From positions 1-20,726 of IMG/VR virus record IMGVR_UViG_3300021356_000212: a stretch of DNA of 20,726 nucleotides. One strand, written 5' to 3'. This document shows positions 4,305 to 14,100 of this stretch, piece after piece (position 1 is the stretch's first letter; each line of letters starts with the position of its first letter). The stretch comes from a virus. The notes under the pieces are model-generated. The model had not been told where the DNA came from. It saw only the letters and a program-made list of their open reading frames with translations, and ran no database searches. The position numbers and the translations under genes were made by a program.

Positions 4305-7046
4305 TTACCGCGCACGGGCGGTTTTGAAGGGATGCTCAGCAAATGCGGCGTAGATGTAATTAGCACTGCTTCCGTTAAACCAACCATCACTTCCTCGAAA
4401 TTTAAAACCATTACTTACAGAATCACATATATTGCCGATGGTTGATCCATTTTCAGCAGCACTATCATTAGCAAGAAGATGATTGTCTATAACGTTAAAA
4501 GTATTGCGCTCAGTATCTGCAATCACCCAGGGAGCGTTACCATCGTACCGTTTGACCATAATCCACTTAGGCCTGAAGCCGGTATAAACAAACGGACCCT
4601 CAGATGAACCGTTGCCGGTGAAGGCCCCGAAGGAAGAGTAGCCGGATACAGGTGCCCAGCAATATGCAATATAGTTTTTATTGCCATCATTGACAGCATT
4701 GTCTTGACCTAGGCTGAAAACTGAAGACGTTGGCGCGGTATTATTAAACGCACCAGATCCTGTCGTCTCACTATTTGTTGTGTCTAAACGCAGGTATTTA
4801 GTCGCTCCAATGGCTGAGTGATAAACATACCAAGTGAATGAAGCGTCTCTGTTTTTGATGATGATCCATTCAGGAGTTGCATTTAAACCATGGCCGACAG
4901 TATCCCCTGCATTGTTGTCACCGTTGTAACTAACAATCGAGAACCCAGCAGACTGATTGGCGCGGACATTAGAAGTGATGCTACCGTCAGTGTTGCTGGC
5001 CGTTGACGTTCCACCGTCCCAAGACCAGCCCACATATGTATTGCTGGTGGCATTAACAAATGTACTTGCGCCAAGTGAAAATCCGTCGCTGTTAAATGCA
5101 GTCAGTTGAGTAGTCTCAGTGTTTTCTCCCTGCGTGTCATTAGGAACAAGTGCTTTAGTAGCTCCTCGAACTGCATCAAATAATTGATGATTTCCAAATG
5201 TCGCGCTATTGCGTTTTTTGATCCACACCAGGTCAGGAGACATATTTAAACCACTGATGTCTCTCGCAGTAGAATTTCCGGACCATATAGCGACATCCAT
5301 AGCCGTCGAACCATCGGCAATCGTTGGGTCGGCAAGATTCTGCGTGCAGAGACTTACATAACCTGTTGGTGGCGTGTACGCAAATGGCCTAGAACCATAA
5401 TTTACTTCTGCGGTAGTGCTTGAATGATAAACACTCACGCCAAAAAAGTAGGTGCCACTCGGCAAACTGCTTGTTGCTGTTCCTTGACTTGTGTTGTTTT
5501 TGTAAAACGTTAGCGTTCCATTGTCTAAATCAGCAGCTACGCCGATTATGTCATTTGTAGCGTACCCAGAACCTCCATAAGACGAGTTTGAATCGTTCTG
5601 ATAAAAGTTTCCCTCTTCTTTCCAACTGAAACCATTGCTGCCGTTAATTTGACCAATGTATCTGCTTGGGTCGCCCGTCTGGTCAATGCCAATAAACATT
5701 CCTTCATTGGCATTTGCAGTAGGCTTGACCTCAAAATACCATTTGCCAGACGAGGCTCCAATCGTTGAAAAAGCAGACCTATAAGCATTGTTAGTCTTGG
5801 CTATCTGTAAATTTCCATTTGACAAAGTAATGTCGGAATGCAAATTAATTGGGTTTAGCGTGGCGTAATTCCCGCCATTGTTGCCAGAACCTGCCGTGTA
5901 ATTCGTCGGCGTGTCGATCAGACTGTCATTACCAGATCCTGATGCAACAGAAAAATTGTTGACTGTCCAGTCATTTGGATCAGTTAAGATTGTTCCGTCA
6001 ACACGAATGGCAGACCATGAGTGCGTATATCCGCTGTTCGGCGTTTGACTAATGCTTGTAATAGTACCAGAACCAGTAGCTAAAGATGTCCAGCCATTAG
6101 CAACGTTAGTAACACCAGATCCACCGTTTAAACTGTAAGTTCTAGTTGTCTGTGAACTTGCAGTATAAACTTCTACAGAGCTTGAATAAGAAATAGCAGC
6201 AGAAGGCGTAAATGTAATGACTGTGCCAGCTGTTCCGTCCACTGTCGTAGCTATACTGCCATCAAAAAGTTTTTTAACAGTAGAAGAAATGCCAGTTCCT
6301 GTTACATCAGGATGGTAACGAACAGTTCCGTTGGCGTCGTACCCAAGTGCAGCGTTACTGCTGTTGTCTTTGAAGTCGAGGTGGAAACCATTTGTGCCAT
6401 ACGACCCAGAGTATTCTTTTGGATTCCAGTTGTTGTTCTCGTCAAGTTCACCAAAATCAGACTCATCAAGCTGCTGCCCGTCAACTAGGTGATACTCGGC
6501 AAGGTAAAAATTAGAACCTGCGCTGAAAGCATTACTGGAATTCGTGCCAGCCCCTATATTTTGCTGTTGATTATTGTTTACGCCAAATTCATAATTTAGA
6601 CTTGGGTCGGAGCCGCCTTTTGTAACTTCAACGCCATTAACGTATAACTTGACTCGATTTGCTGCCGTAGATTGCGTTGTATCCACAGCGACAACAAAGT
6701 GATACCAAGCACTAGGGTCGCGATATAAAGACGATGTTTGTATAAAAAAAGTAGTCCAATCAGACATCTGAAACACACCAGATGCCGTAAATTGCATGTC
6801 TACATATCCACCGCTTGCACCACTCCCGTAGGTAAAAAATGGTCGCATGGCGTTTGTTCCATCGAACGGCGACTTAACCCAAAAACTTATAGTCCACGTC
6901 TTGCGATTGCCTGCAGATGACGGGGTGCGATTAAGGTAAGCCGAATCTGCTGCGTTAAAACGCAAGCTGCGGTCAATCTGGTAGCCAGCATCCGCAGCAG
7001 CCGCCGCTCCAATAAACAGCGGACTTGCAGCTCCAGGAATACTCAT
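4305..7046 (-). CDS. Large receptor-binding tail fibre with LamG, SPRY and triplicated C-terminal modules
   Basis: This is a 913-residue protein. Residues about 25-225 look like a concanavalin-A/LamG lectin fold (RSLRFNAADSAYLNRTP, WTISFWVKS, WYHFVVAVDT, RVKLYVNGVEV). Residues about 255-365 are a beta-rich insert with DGSIATTVDGT and ITFTPSAAI, possibly discoidin-like. Residues about 434-560 match a SPRY/B30.2 pattern (GKWYFEVKP, MFIGIDQTGD, IIGVAADLDNGTLTFYKN, YFFGVSVY). The C-terminal third holds three related units starting SPDLVWIKKRN (603), TPEWIIIKNRD (724) and RPKWIMVKRYD (825), a pattern I associate with DUF7483-type phage fibre repeats. All these folds bind carbohydrate or protein, so host recognition is the likely role. 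The ATG overlaps the previous gene's TGA (ATGA, 7046-7043). By eye it is richer in A+T than the preceding fibre gene. Confidence 0.85.
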   Translation of the reverse strand: MSIPGAASPLFIGAAAAADAGYQIDRSLRFNAADSAYLNRTPSSAGNRKTWTISFWVKSPFDGTNAMRPFFTYGSGASGGYVDMQFTASGVFQMSDWTTFFIQTSSLYRDPSAWYHFVVAVDTTQSTAANRVKLYVNGVEVTKGGSDPSLNYEFGVNNNQQQNIGAGTNSSNAFSAGSNFYLAEYHLVDGQQLDESDFGELDENNNWNPKEYSGSYGTNGFHLDFKDNSSNAALGYDANGTVRYHPDVTGTGISSTVKKLFDGSIATTVDGTAGTVITFTPSAAISYSSSVEVYTASSQTTRTYSLNGGSGVTNVANGWTSLATGSGTITSISQTPNSGYTHSWSAIRVDGTILTDPNDWTVNNFSVASGSGNDSLIDTPTNYTAGSGNNGGNYATLNPINLHSDITLSNGNLQIAKTNNAYRSAFSTIGASSGKWYFEVKPTANANEGMFIGIDQTGDPSRYIGQINGSNGFSWKEEGNFYQNDSNSSYGGSGYATNDIIGVAADLDNGTLTFYKNNTSQGTATSSLPSGTYFFGVSVYHSSTTAEVNYGSRPFAYTPPTGYVSLCTQNLADPTIADGSTAMDVAIWSGNSTARDISGLNMSPDLVWIKKRNSATFGNHQLFDAVRGATKALVPNDTQGENTETTQLTAFNSDGFSLGASTFVNATSNTYVGWSWDGGTSTASNTDGSITSNVRANQSAGFSIVSYNGDNNAGDTVGHGLNATPEWIIIKNRDASFTWYVYHSAIGATKYLRLDTTNSETTGSGAFNNTAPTSSVFSLGQDNAVNDGNKNYIAYCWAPVSGYSSFGAFTGNGSSEGPFVYTGFRPKWIMVKRYDGNAPWVIADTERNTFNVIDNHLLANDSAAENGSTIGNICDSVSNGFKFRGSDGWFNGSSANYIYAAFAEHPFKTARAR

Positions 7047-9469
7047 GAGACGTTCAGCAGCGAAGTGACCGTAATACGGCTGGAACTTTCCACATAGTAG
7101 GCAAGAACATCAACTGCACTAGCTGTTGTCGTCAATGTCGGTGCCGTCCCACCAGCAAACTTATACACCGAGTTGTATGCAAGTGTCCGGCTACCTGTTG
7201 AGTCTTGCGTCACCACGATCACGCCAGACTGACCAGCAGTTTGGTTGGTTGGAGCGCCTAATGTTCGGTTGCCTGCAAGCGTCACGCTGAAGTTGTTGCC
7301 CAAGCTCAGGTCAACAGCAATCGTGGCTGCATCGGTCAAAGAAACAACGCTGCCACGCTGTGCCTTCGTGAAGCTCTGAGCAACAGCAAGACCGGCAACA
7401 GTCGTCGTTGCATCAGGCAGCGTAATCGTGCGATCTGCCGTTGGATCAGTAACGCTGACAGTCGTCTCAAACGCATCAGCAGTTGAACCCTCAAACACCA
7501 AGCTGGCGTCAGTGCTGATGTTGCCGACAACCTGCAACGTTGAATCAAGCGTCACTGCTCCGGTGACATCCAACGTGCCAGGAATATCGACATTGCTGGT
7601 GAACTCAACGCCAGTGCCAGCGGCATCAGTTTGCAGCAGTTGACGGGCAGTACCGTTCGCAAGCTTGCTAACTGCAATTTCAGCAGTTGTGCTGATGTCT
7701 GCGTTGGCAATCGTGCCATCCAGAATCATCGTGCTCGTCACACTGCCTGTATCACCAGTGGTGATGACAGTGCCTGTTACATCCGGGAACGTAATCGTGC
7801 GGTCAGCCGTTGGGTCGGTGACAGTAATCGTCGTTTCATAGTCATCATCTGTTGCACCCTCATAGACAATGACAACGCCGGTATCAAGGTTGATGTTGCC
7901 GGTAAACGTTCCACCGCCAGTGCCAAGCTTTTCGGTGTCAAGCTCCTGAATTGCAGCTTGAACATCAGTGGCTGAAATGCTGCCGGAAGCTGTAAAGCTG
8001 ATATTGGAGGCAGTTTGACCAGCGATTGCGTTTGAAACGTCAATCAGAACAAAGTCAGCGCCTGCACCTGTAGACAGCAACATGTCTGGTGGTGCCAGTG
8101 CAACTGAAGGTGCTGCACCTGAACCCGTTCCAGAAGTCGAAACAACAACGTAATAGTTTTGGTTCGTAGCAGCTGGAGCAGGCAACGCCTGACCATTGGT
8201 AAAACCAGCAGCACTACCTTCACTGGTCACACTATCCAGCAGGTTTGTGCTCGCGTCATACGTTCCAGCCAACACAAGGTTGCCGCTGATAATCGTGATC
8301 GGCAGATACGAAGTTCCCGTATGAATGTAAAGGTCTTCGTTAAGCTCATCAAAGAAGAACTGGCCTTTAAAGTCAGATTCGGGAAAAGTAACGACGTTAT
8401 CGGTTGCACCCGCTCCACCGAACTTACAAGTTGATTGATCCGCTAGCTTTGTGCCGGTTACAGCATCTGATGCAATTAAGCTACTGCCAATCGTGCCACT
8501 CGTAATCTTCGATGCTGGGAGGTCTGGAACGTCAGCAGCAGCAAGAGTTGCGCCTGTTGTGACATGACCCTGACCGTCAATCGTTACTTTTGTAAAAGTG
8601 CCGGCAGTCGCAGTATTGCTGTGATCTAAGTTGCCGCTGGCATCAACAGACAGACCCGTTCCAGGGATCACAGCCCCCTTGGCAGAACTGGTTGCAGCAG
8701 GAAGATCACTAGCAGTAATCGCACGACCACCAGTAATCAGACCCTTGGCGTCATAAGTGACGACATGGTGCGTAGTGCTGGCCGTAACGTCGTTATCAAC
8801 CTCAATGGTGTTGGAGTCCATGCGGAGTCCTTCACCGTTGACGATCACACCGCCCTTGGCGCTACTGGTCGCAACTGGAATGTCGCTGCCATCAATCGTT
8901 CTGAACGTAACCGCACCACCAGCGCCGGTCGGACCAGCCATGAACTGGTTGGCCGCAGACGTGTCGTTAATGACAGCTGCAATCGCAACACTGCTACCAG
9001 TCGTTGTCGCAGTAATGTCAACAATGCCGACCGTACTACCAGTGACGGCGTTGATCGAACCAGCAGCTTTTAAGCTGAGCCATGCTGATCCTGACCACGC
9101 ATATAAGTTGTTGTCGTCCGTGTCTAGAGCAAGCTGACCCGTAAACGCTCCAGATGCAGGCAGCGTTGTGACCAGATCAACCGTTGACTCATTGGCAAGC
9201 TTTGCAGCCGTAATGCCGTCGTCTGCCACCTTGGCAGTTGTAATTGCAGAGTCAGCAATGTCTGCTGTAGCAATGTCCCCTGCGGCAAACAGAATCTTTG
9301 CGCCAGGGATCGTATCGTCACTGATCAGCGTGACGCCGTTAGCGACTAGATCACCAACCGTAAGCTTCTTGGTTTCACTGGCACTGCTATCGACAACAGC
9401 AACCAAATCGCCAGTGGCTAATGCGGAGCCAGCAAGAGCATTAAGCTCACTAATTTTTAGATCAGCCAT
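7043..9469 (-). CDS. Repeat-rich tail fibre / adsorption protein
   Basis: This is an 808-residue protein, low in aromatic residues and Cys and rich in Ala, Thr, Gly and Asp. It starts MADLKISELNALAGSALATGDLVAVVDSS, a common N-terminus of phage fibres that attach to the tail tip. Repeats are visible: PAATSSAKGxVI at about 198 and 258; DGQGHVTTG-type collagen-free fibre motifs at about 298; and a 27-residue unit around TVTDPTADRTITFPDVTGT (541-567) and SVTDPTADRTITLPDATTT (664-690). DVQAAIQELDTEKLG (about 502) is another frequent fibre motif. The C-terminal ~100 residues (QRGSVVSLTD to VTSLLNVS) look like a globular tip. CCGGAG upstream, about 12 nt from the ATG, is a possible ribosome site. 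It ends in ATGA overlap with the LamG fibre, so the two are probably produced together. Confidence 0.85.
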   Translation of the reverse strand: MADLKISELNALAGSALATGDLVAVVDSSASETKKLTVGDLVANGVTLISDDTIPGAKILFAAGDIATADIADSAITTAKVADDGITAAKLANESTVDLVTTLPASGAFTGQLALDTDDNNLYAWSGSAWLSLKAAGSINAVTGSTVGIVDITATTTGSSVAIAAVINDTSAANQFMAGPTGAGGAVTFRTIDGSDIPVATSSAKGGVIVNGEGLRMDSNTIEVDNDVTASTTHHVVTYDAKGLITGGRAITASDLPAATSSAKGAVIPGTGLSVDASGNLDHSNTATAGTFTKVTIDGQGHVTTGATLAAADVPDLPASKITSGTIGSSLIASDAVTGTKLADQSTCKFGGAGATDNVVTFPESDFKGQFFFDELNEDLYIHTGTSYLPITIISGNLVLAGTYDASTNLLDSVTSEGSAAGFTNGQALPAPAATNQNYYVVVSTSGTGSGAAPSVALAPPDMLLSTGAGADFVLIDVSNAIAGQTASNISFTASGSISATDVQAAIQELDTEKLGTGGGTFTGNINLDTGVVIVYEGATDDDYETTITVTDPTADRTITFPDVTGTVITTGDTGSVTSTMILDGTIANADISTTAEIAVSKLANGTARQLLQTDAAGTGVEFTSNVDIPGTLDVTGAVTLDSTLQVVGNISTDASLVFEGSTADAFETTVSVTDPTADRTITLPDATTTVAGLAVAQSFTKAQRGSVVSLTDAATIAVDLSLGNNFSVTLAGNRTLGAPTNQTAGQSGVIVVTQDSTGSRTLAYNSVYKFAGGTAPTLTTTASAVDVLAYYVESSSRITVTSLLNVS
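7428..7870 (-). repeat. Duplicated coding unit in the repeat-rich fibre
   Basis: Two stretches, about 7431-7500 and 7800-7870, encode near-identical peptides around VTDPTADRTIT and share bases such as TCTGCCGTTGG and GTCAGCCGTTGG on the plus strand. DNA divergence is mostly in third positions, so this is an old duplication and not a recent one. It is the clearest of several internal repeats in this gene. Confidence 0.6.
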
Positions 9470-9486
9470 TGGCGGCTAGCTCCGGG

Positions 9487-10356
9487 TCAGGTTTGCTGCT
9501 GTAGGCCAAGTTTAGCCGTACCGTCCTGATCCAAGCGTATTTCACCATCGTCCTCTTGCAAGAGCCCAATTGGGGAATCAAGCTTCATTCGTAAGAGCAC
9601 TTCCCCTGTCGTTATGAAATCAGCTGTTATTTGCACCGTACTGTCAGGAGCGAATTGGATCGCAGCTGCCGTAATAATTGCCTCTACGCGCCACCAAACC
9701 TCATCATCATTGCGCTCTGCTACCCCACTTGGGTTGTATCCGGCTTTTTTAATGTAAAAACGTCCAATAAAATTACTGCCAACCTTAGTGCGATGCGCTA
9801 ACTCGTATAAATACATTGGCAGCTCTTGAGCGCTATTGCCGGTGTATTCCCAGAAAGCAGTAATACGACCGGAGCCGGAAATCAAAGTGTTAATCCTGCT
9901 GCGAAACTCGTCGGACAACACTGTTGTGTCAACTGTTTCGCGTTCAGTATTTATTTCAAAACTGCTGACCTGAGCCAAAAGACGCGGCGAAACAGATTCA
10001 ACGATTACTTCAACAGGCACTGAGCTGGTTGGAGTATTGAGTGCAATCGCATTTGTTTTACCGCCAGTAACTGCATCGGCAAAACTGTTGTAAAGCCTGA
10101 TCCCGTCTAACTCGTCAACATGAATAAACTTCTTAGTGCTTCCATCTGTATCGCCAGGAATAAACGTAAGAGCACTGCCGTTTGTGCTTGTAATTTCAAT
10201 TTGGTCGCCTGTTACCAGCTGACCGTGCTCAAAGTCAAAGCTAAATCGTTTTTCGGTTGCATTTACGTCAGCAACGTCAATCGTTGACCGCAACGTGCCA
10301 CCATTAAAAACACGCCTCAACTCAATTTCACCGTGCGTGCCAAGATATACAGTCAT
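9487..10356 (-). CDS. Tail-tube-like protein, larger of two paralogous neighbours
   Basis: This is a 289-residue soluble protein. The start MTVYLGTHGEIEL resembles MATFYTGRHGSLLL of its upstream neighbour. The central part (LAQVSSFEINTERETVDTTVLSDEFRSRINTLISGSGRITAFW) also lines up by eye with the neighbour's AQVQNWTVSTTISLLNVRTLEESDDRF and TSGSCRILYYD. That layout (a 'wsis', then 'v..T.l.d.fr', then 'sGsg.i' strand) is typical of the tube domain shared by siphovirus major tail proteins. Residues about 30-130 are an insertion of beta-type sequence (including TGDQIEITSTNGSALTF). It starts by TAATG overlap and is followed 17 nt later by the fibre. It could be the major tail tube, a tube-like distal-tail or fibre-adaptor protein, or one of a pair; position after J favours a distal role. 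Confidence 0.55.
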   Translation of the reverse strand: MTVYLGTHGEIELRRVFNGGTLRSTIDVADVNATEKRFSFDFEHGQLVTGDQIEITSTNGSALTFIPGDTDGSTKKFIHVDELDGIRLYNSFADAVTGGKTNAIALNTPTSSVPVEVIVESVSPRLLAQVSSFEINTERETVDTTVLSDEFRSRINTLISGSGRITAFWEYTGNSAQELPMYLYELAHRTKVGSNFIGRFYIKKAGYNPSGVAERNDDEVWWRVEAIITAAAIQFAPDSTVQITADFITTGEVLLRMKLDSPIGLLQEDDGEIRLDQDGTAKLGLQQQT

Positions 10357-10817
10357 TAGATGTTCACAAAAGTGGGAGCGCCTGAAGATTGGAACGTAAT
10401 ATCTGCCGCAAAAATTTCACCAACTGACATCGTTAAAGTTACATTTGTGATCAATACACGCATTTCGATGTAACGACCGTCCGCCGTCCCATCATCTACT
10501 TTTAGGCGCAAATCAGACCGATACTCGTCTGGTTCGTTGCCTTGATACAAGGACGCACCAAGTCCTGGGCTTCCGTCTCTTGCTTTGATTACTTTATTGA
10601 TAAATGAGCTGGCGTTATCTACCGGTGAGTCGTAGTAAAGAATCCGACAGCTGCCGCTGGTGGTGCGACTCTCGGGAAAAAACCGATCGTCGGACTCTTC
10701 AAGCGTTCTGACGTTCAGCAACGAGATAGTCGTGCTGACGGTCCAATTTTGGACCTGAGCGATGGTATCGCCATCAAGCAACAAGCTTCCGTGCCTTCCG
10801 GTGTAGAAAGTAGCCAT
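10356..10817 (-). CDS. Tail-tube-like protein, smaller paralogue
   Basis: This 153-residue protein has the length of a single siphovirus tube domain. Key features in order are MATFYTGRHGSLLLDG, a possible first strand (DTIAQVQNWTVST), NVRTLEESDDRFFPESRTTSGSCRILYYDSP, and a C-terminal beta part (YIEMRVLITNVTLTMSVGEIFAADITFQSSG) that ends in the usual 'g.v..a..tfqssG' strand of tail tube proteins. It begins with a TGATG overlap with the gpM-like gene and ends TAATG before the next gene. No tube gene is seen in the normal site between the tail terminator and the chaperones, so this or its neighbour is the best candidate for the major tail tube. The fold is inferred from pattern, not from a search. 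Confidence 0.6.
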   Translation of the reverse strand: MATFYTGRHGSLLLDGDTIAQVQNWTVSTTISLLNVRTLEESDDRFFPESRTTSGSCRILYYDSPVDNASSFINKVIKARDGSPGLGASLYQGNEPDEYRSDLRLKVDDGTADGRYIEMRVLITNVTLTMSVGEIFAADITFQSSGAPTFVNI

Positions 10818-11197
10818 CAGAGCACACCAATCAGATTCACTGTAACAGTGCTAAACCCAGGCGCTACCTGGACAACTTGCGGTGGGCCTTCATATCGGTA
10901 CTTGTTGCCAGCAGTTTTCGCATCAAGAGCATCTGCATTGCCTTCCCAGCCCTTTTCAAACCCACTTGGCACATTGTCAAACACTCCAAACGTGCCCTGC
11001 TCCTCGTCATAGTGATCCAAGAACAGCTCAGCACTGGCGTCTGTAATGTTCGCGTAGCTCAATGACAGCCTCATGCCGGTGCGGTTGCTGCCGTACAAAA
11101 TCCGGTGCTCCTTACCGTTTTGCGCCTTAAACGTTTTAACGGGGTAGTCTCCCGCCTCAAACGTGCGAGAACTCGGGACCAGCGAAGGAAAAGCCAT
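10817..11197 (-). CDS. Minor tail protein, gpM-like
   Basis: This is a 126-residue protein. The order of features follows lambda gpM: an N-terminal extended part, an arginine/glycine turn (HRILYGSNRTGMRLSLSY, compare 'RFGDGYSQR...LK...SV' in gpM), a helix plus His/Tyr (ITDASAELFLDHYDEEQGTFGVFDNVP, compare the gpM 'LESFLEEHGGWKSFLWTPP' element), and a C-terminal strand (GFSTVTVNLIGV). GpM-like proteins sit at the tail tip between tape measure and hub. In lambda the gene lies right after the tape measure; here it follows J. The start overlaps the J stop as TGATG. The match is by pattern, so the name is tentative, but a tail structural protein is very likely. Confidence 0.6.
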   Translation of the reverse strand: MAFPSLVPSSRTFEAGDYPVKTFKAQNGKEHRILYGSNRTGMRLSLSYANITDASAELFLDHYDEEQGTFGVFDNVPSGFEKGWEGNADALDAKTAGNKYRYEGPPQVVQVAPGFSTVTVNLIGVL

Positions 11198-14100
11198 CAG
11201 GATCGGACTGCAATAACAGAAGTTTCACTTGCGACCAGCTTCGCAAGCTCGCTGACTCCATCATCATCGCAAGGATGCTCTGAAGCAACGATGTCCACTG
11301 TTCCCTCTTGCGAGAAGGTCAACTGCTCCACAATGTAAACGTTTTGTGAGACTCTCTCGTTTTTTACTGTAAACACTGAGTCATGGAAGGTCGAATCAGA
11401 CACCGTGCCATTACTAACCTCCATGATTCCGTCTTCGACATCCTCTGAGTTCGTCTTAAAGAAGGATACAGAATACTGACCATCAGGCATATCCTGCACG
11501 CTTGTTACCGTTCCAGTGGAACTAATTGTTCCGTTGTTTGCGCTGGAGTACGGACTGGAAGTCGTAATCACTTTAATGTAAGAACCGGCTCTTAGATTTA
11601 AACCATGCACAGTTGTTGAAAAGCTGATGGTATGAGTTACCAGCTTGCGAATGCCTAAAAAATACTTGGCAACTTGAATGGCATGTCGCTCTGAAGTGCA
11701 GAACTGGGTTAAGTCAAACTGCTCTTGAGGCAAAAGACCTTCTTGTCCTGGCAGCTTGACCTCCACAACCTTTTCCTGTGGCAGTTTATTTTTAATCTCT
11801 TGTCTATAACGCATGACCGCTTTAAAAGGCCTGCGCTCTTCACTTCTTAGGTATTCAAGCTTGTAGCTGTCCTCAAGAATGTTGCCAGCCGTAAACAACT
11901 GCTCAATCGGCACTGGGCCAAGATTGATTTGACCACTATCCGCCATGTGAGGAATGGCAGGCTTAAGTGAAAACTTGCCATCCATGATCACAAAGTTGCA
12001 CAAGAAGTAAGGCGCTGTATCCGTGATGTACTGACGCAGGTTTGCTCTGTCTCCAAGCACTCCATTGAAAAATAATTTTTGTGCATACAAAAAGCGCGAA
12101 GTTTCCTTAAAATCTTCTACGTCTAAGAGAAAAGGATTGCTTTCGCTCATTTTTAGCAAGCCTCCCGCTCCACCAAGCTGATTGGTCAGCATGTAAAAAA
12201 CTAAATCAGTAAACAGGTTGCTGGGGCCAGAGGCTTTTCCGTTAGCGTTAAGACCTTCTAAGTTGTAAACATTAAGGTCAGGGTGTAGCCGTTTAACGTG
12301 TAAACCGCTGCCAAGCCAACAGCGCATTTGATCCAAGCTGGTGAAGTTGCGACTAGCTTTTAATGACAAACCACTAATAGTTAAGTTGTTATATGCAGGC
12401 ACAATCGCGTTAGGCACAACCTCGTTTACATAAACAATGCTGTGCTCAGGCTCAGATTCGTTTGATTTTTGAACAAGCTCTCTATAAAGACTAAGGTCTG
12501 CATACTGACTCTGACTTTCGAATTCTGTCTCTCCAGTAAAAACAGTCGGTTCCGCTTCCCTGCCAACGTCCCCGACAACGTATCTAAAGCCGACTTCTGT
12601 ATAAGAAGTGATATAAGGATTATCGGCTGAAACAGTTACAAGGTCATCCTGAATATCACCCACTCGCCAAGGGCCTGTCGTGTCAGAGTCTTGAACGACT
12701 GAAATAGGAGTTGCTGGATGATTCCAGCCCTTTGTTTCACCACTAAAATGATCGACCTGCTCTTTAACTGTTGCAGTCATTTCTAGCTTAATTTTTTTAG
12801 GCCCATTAGGGAAATTGCGAATAATGGTCTTTGATTCCCCTACATTTAGGTTGGCTGCATGACCGAAAAGCTCATAGTAATACGCCTGTGCTCGGCCAAC
12901 AGAAAACTCTCGGGTGTCAATGTCTACAATCCTGTATCGCTGGCCTGAAAAGGTCATCGTTCCACCAGGATTGTTTGGAACAAAAGGATTAGAACTGGTG
13001 TATGCGCTTGTTGAGCCGGAAGTGGCCCCAAGACCACGCTTAAATTCAATAGTTTCACCAATGGAATAACCGTCGGAGCTTCCTACGATATTGCAGCTAA
13101 CAAAAGCCCACGTAAAAGTAACGCCGTTGCTGACATGAGCATAATGAGTGCTAGGCAGCCGTGTCTTGCGCACCGTCCATTTGACAGCTATCCATTTTGT
13201 TGAACTTAGCTTTTCCCTTGTCTGTAAAACTTTGATGCCGCCTTCGTTAATTGGATCGTCGTCACAGCTGCCAAAAATTGTATGGAAAAACGCTCCATTT
13301 TTTCCTGAGACAATGGCGCTACTGTTGGATATATTAGCTTCTCTTGCAAAAGAAATTGCTACTTTTATGCTTCCATCTTGGTCTTGCGGCAACACAAGCT
13401 TGCGCTCAACATTTTGAGGTTTATTGCTGGTTGTCTGACCAGTTACTACTCTTGGTTTGCGAATAAATTCCTTGTTAATTTTAATCTGCGACTTGCGCAT
13501 TCTCACTCCAGCGACGGCAACGCCAAAACGTCCCAGTCCCGCCACATCAGCAGACATGCGAAGCAAGTCTGTGCTCTCGTCGGAAACAGAAGCCGAAAGC
13601 CTAATGATCTCTGTTTCATCACCAAGGACTCTTAGTTCAGAAGCCGGAATGCCAATAAATTTATATTCAAGCTCAGTAGGTGGCAAATCTTGCGGATGAG
13701 TGAAACGAATAAAGTTATATTGATCAACAGGCTTGCTGCCCGTCACTGCAAAATAAATATCTATTCTGCTAAATCTAAATGCTTCGCCGCTAGCGTTTAA
13801 ACCGGCCTGCCGGACAAACACCTGAAACACAGAAGACCTTTTAATTGTCCCCGTGTACGTTCCAGATCGTACTGTGACCTCTTCGTCGTCAAAATCGTCT
13901 AATTCGTCTGAAGTTGGAACGGCATTAAACGAACACAAGCCATTTAAACGCTGAAATACTCTGCTTCGCAGGCCAATTTCAGTTACGACAGCAGGCCTAT
14001 TATTTCTTACTAACCCCGTAGCGACACTTGTTATGGGATAAAACGCAGCCCCAACACCGCTCTCATCGCCAATAAAATCTTTGTTGGGCTTTACGACATT

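Noticed and set aside
7428-9479. Several open frames of 60-126 codons on the plus strand opposite the repeat-rich fibre
   Set aside because: They are explained by the low-complexity Ala/Thr/Val codons of the fibre; they have no ribosome sites and no domain-like features.
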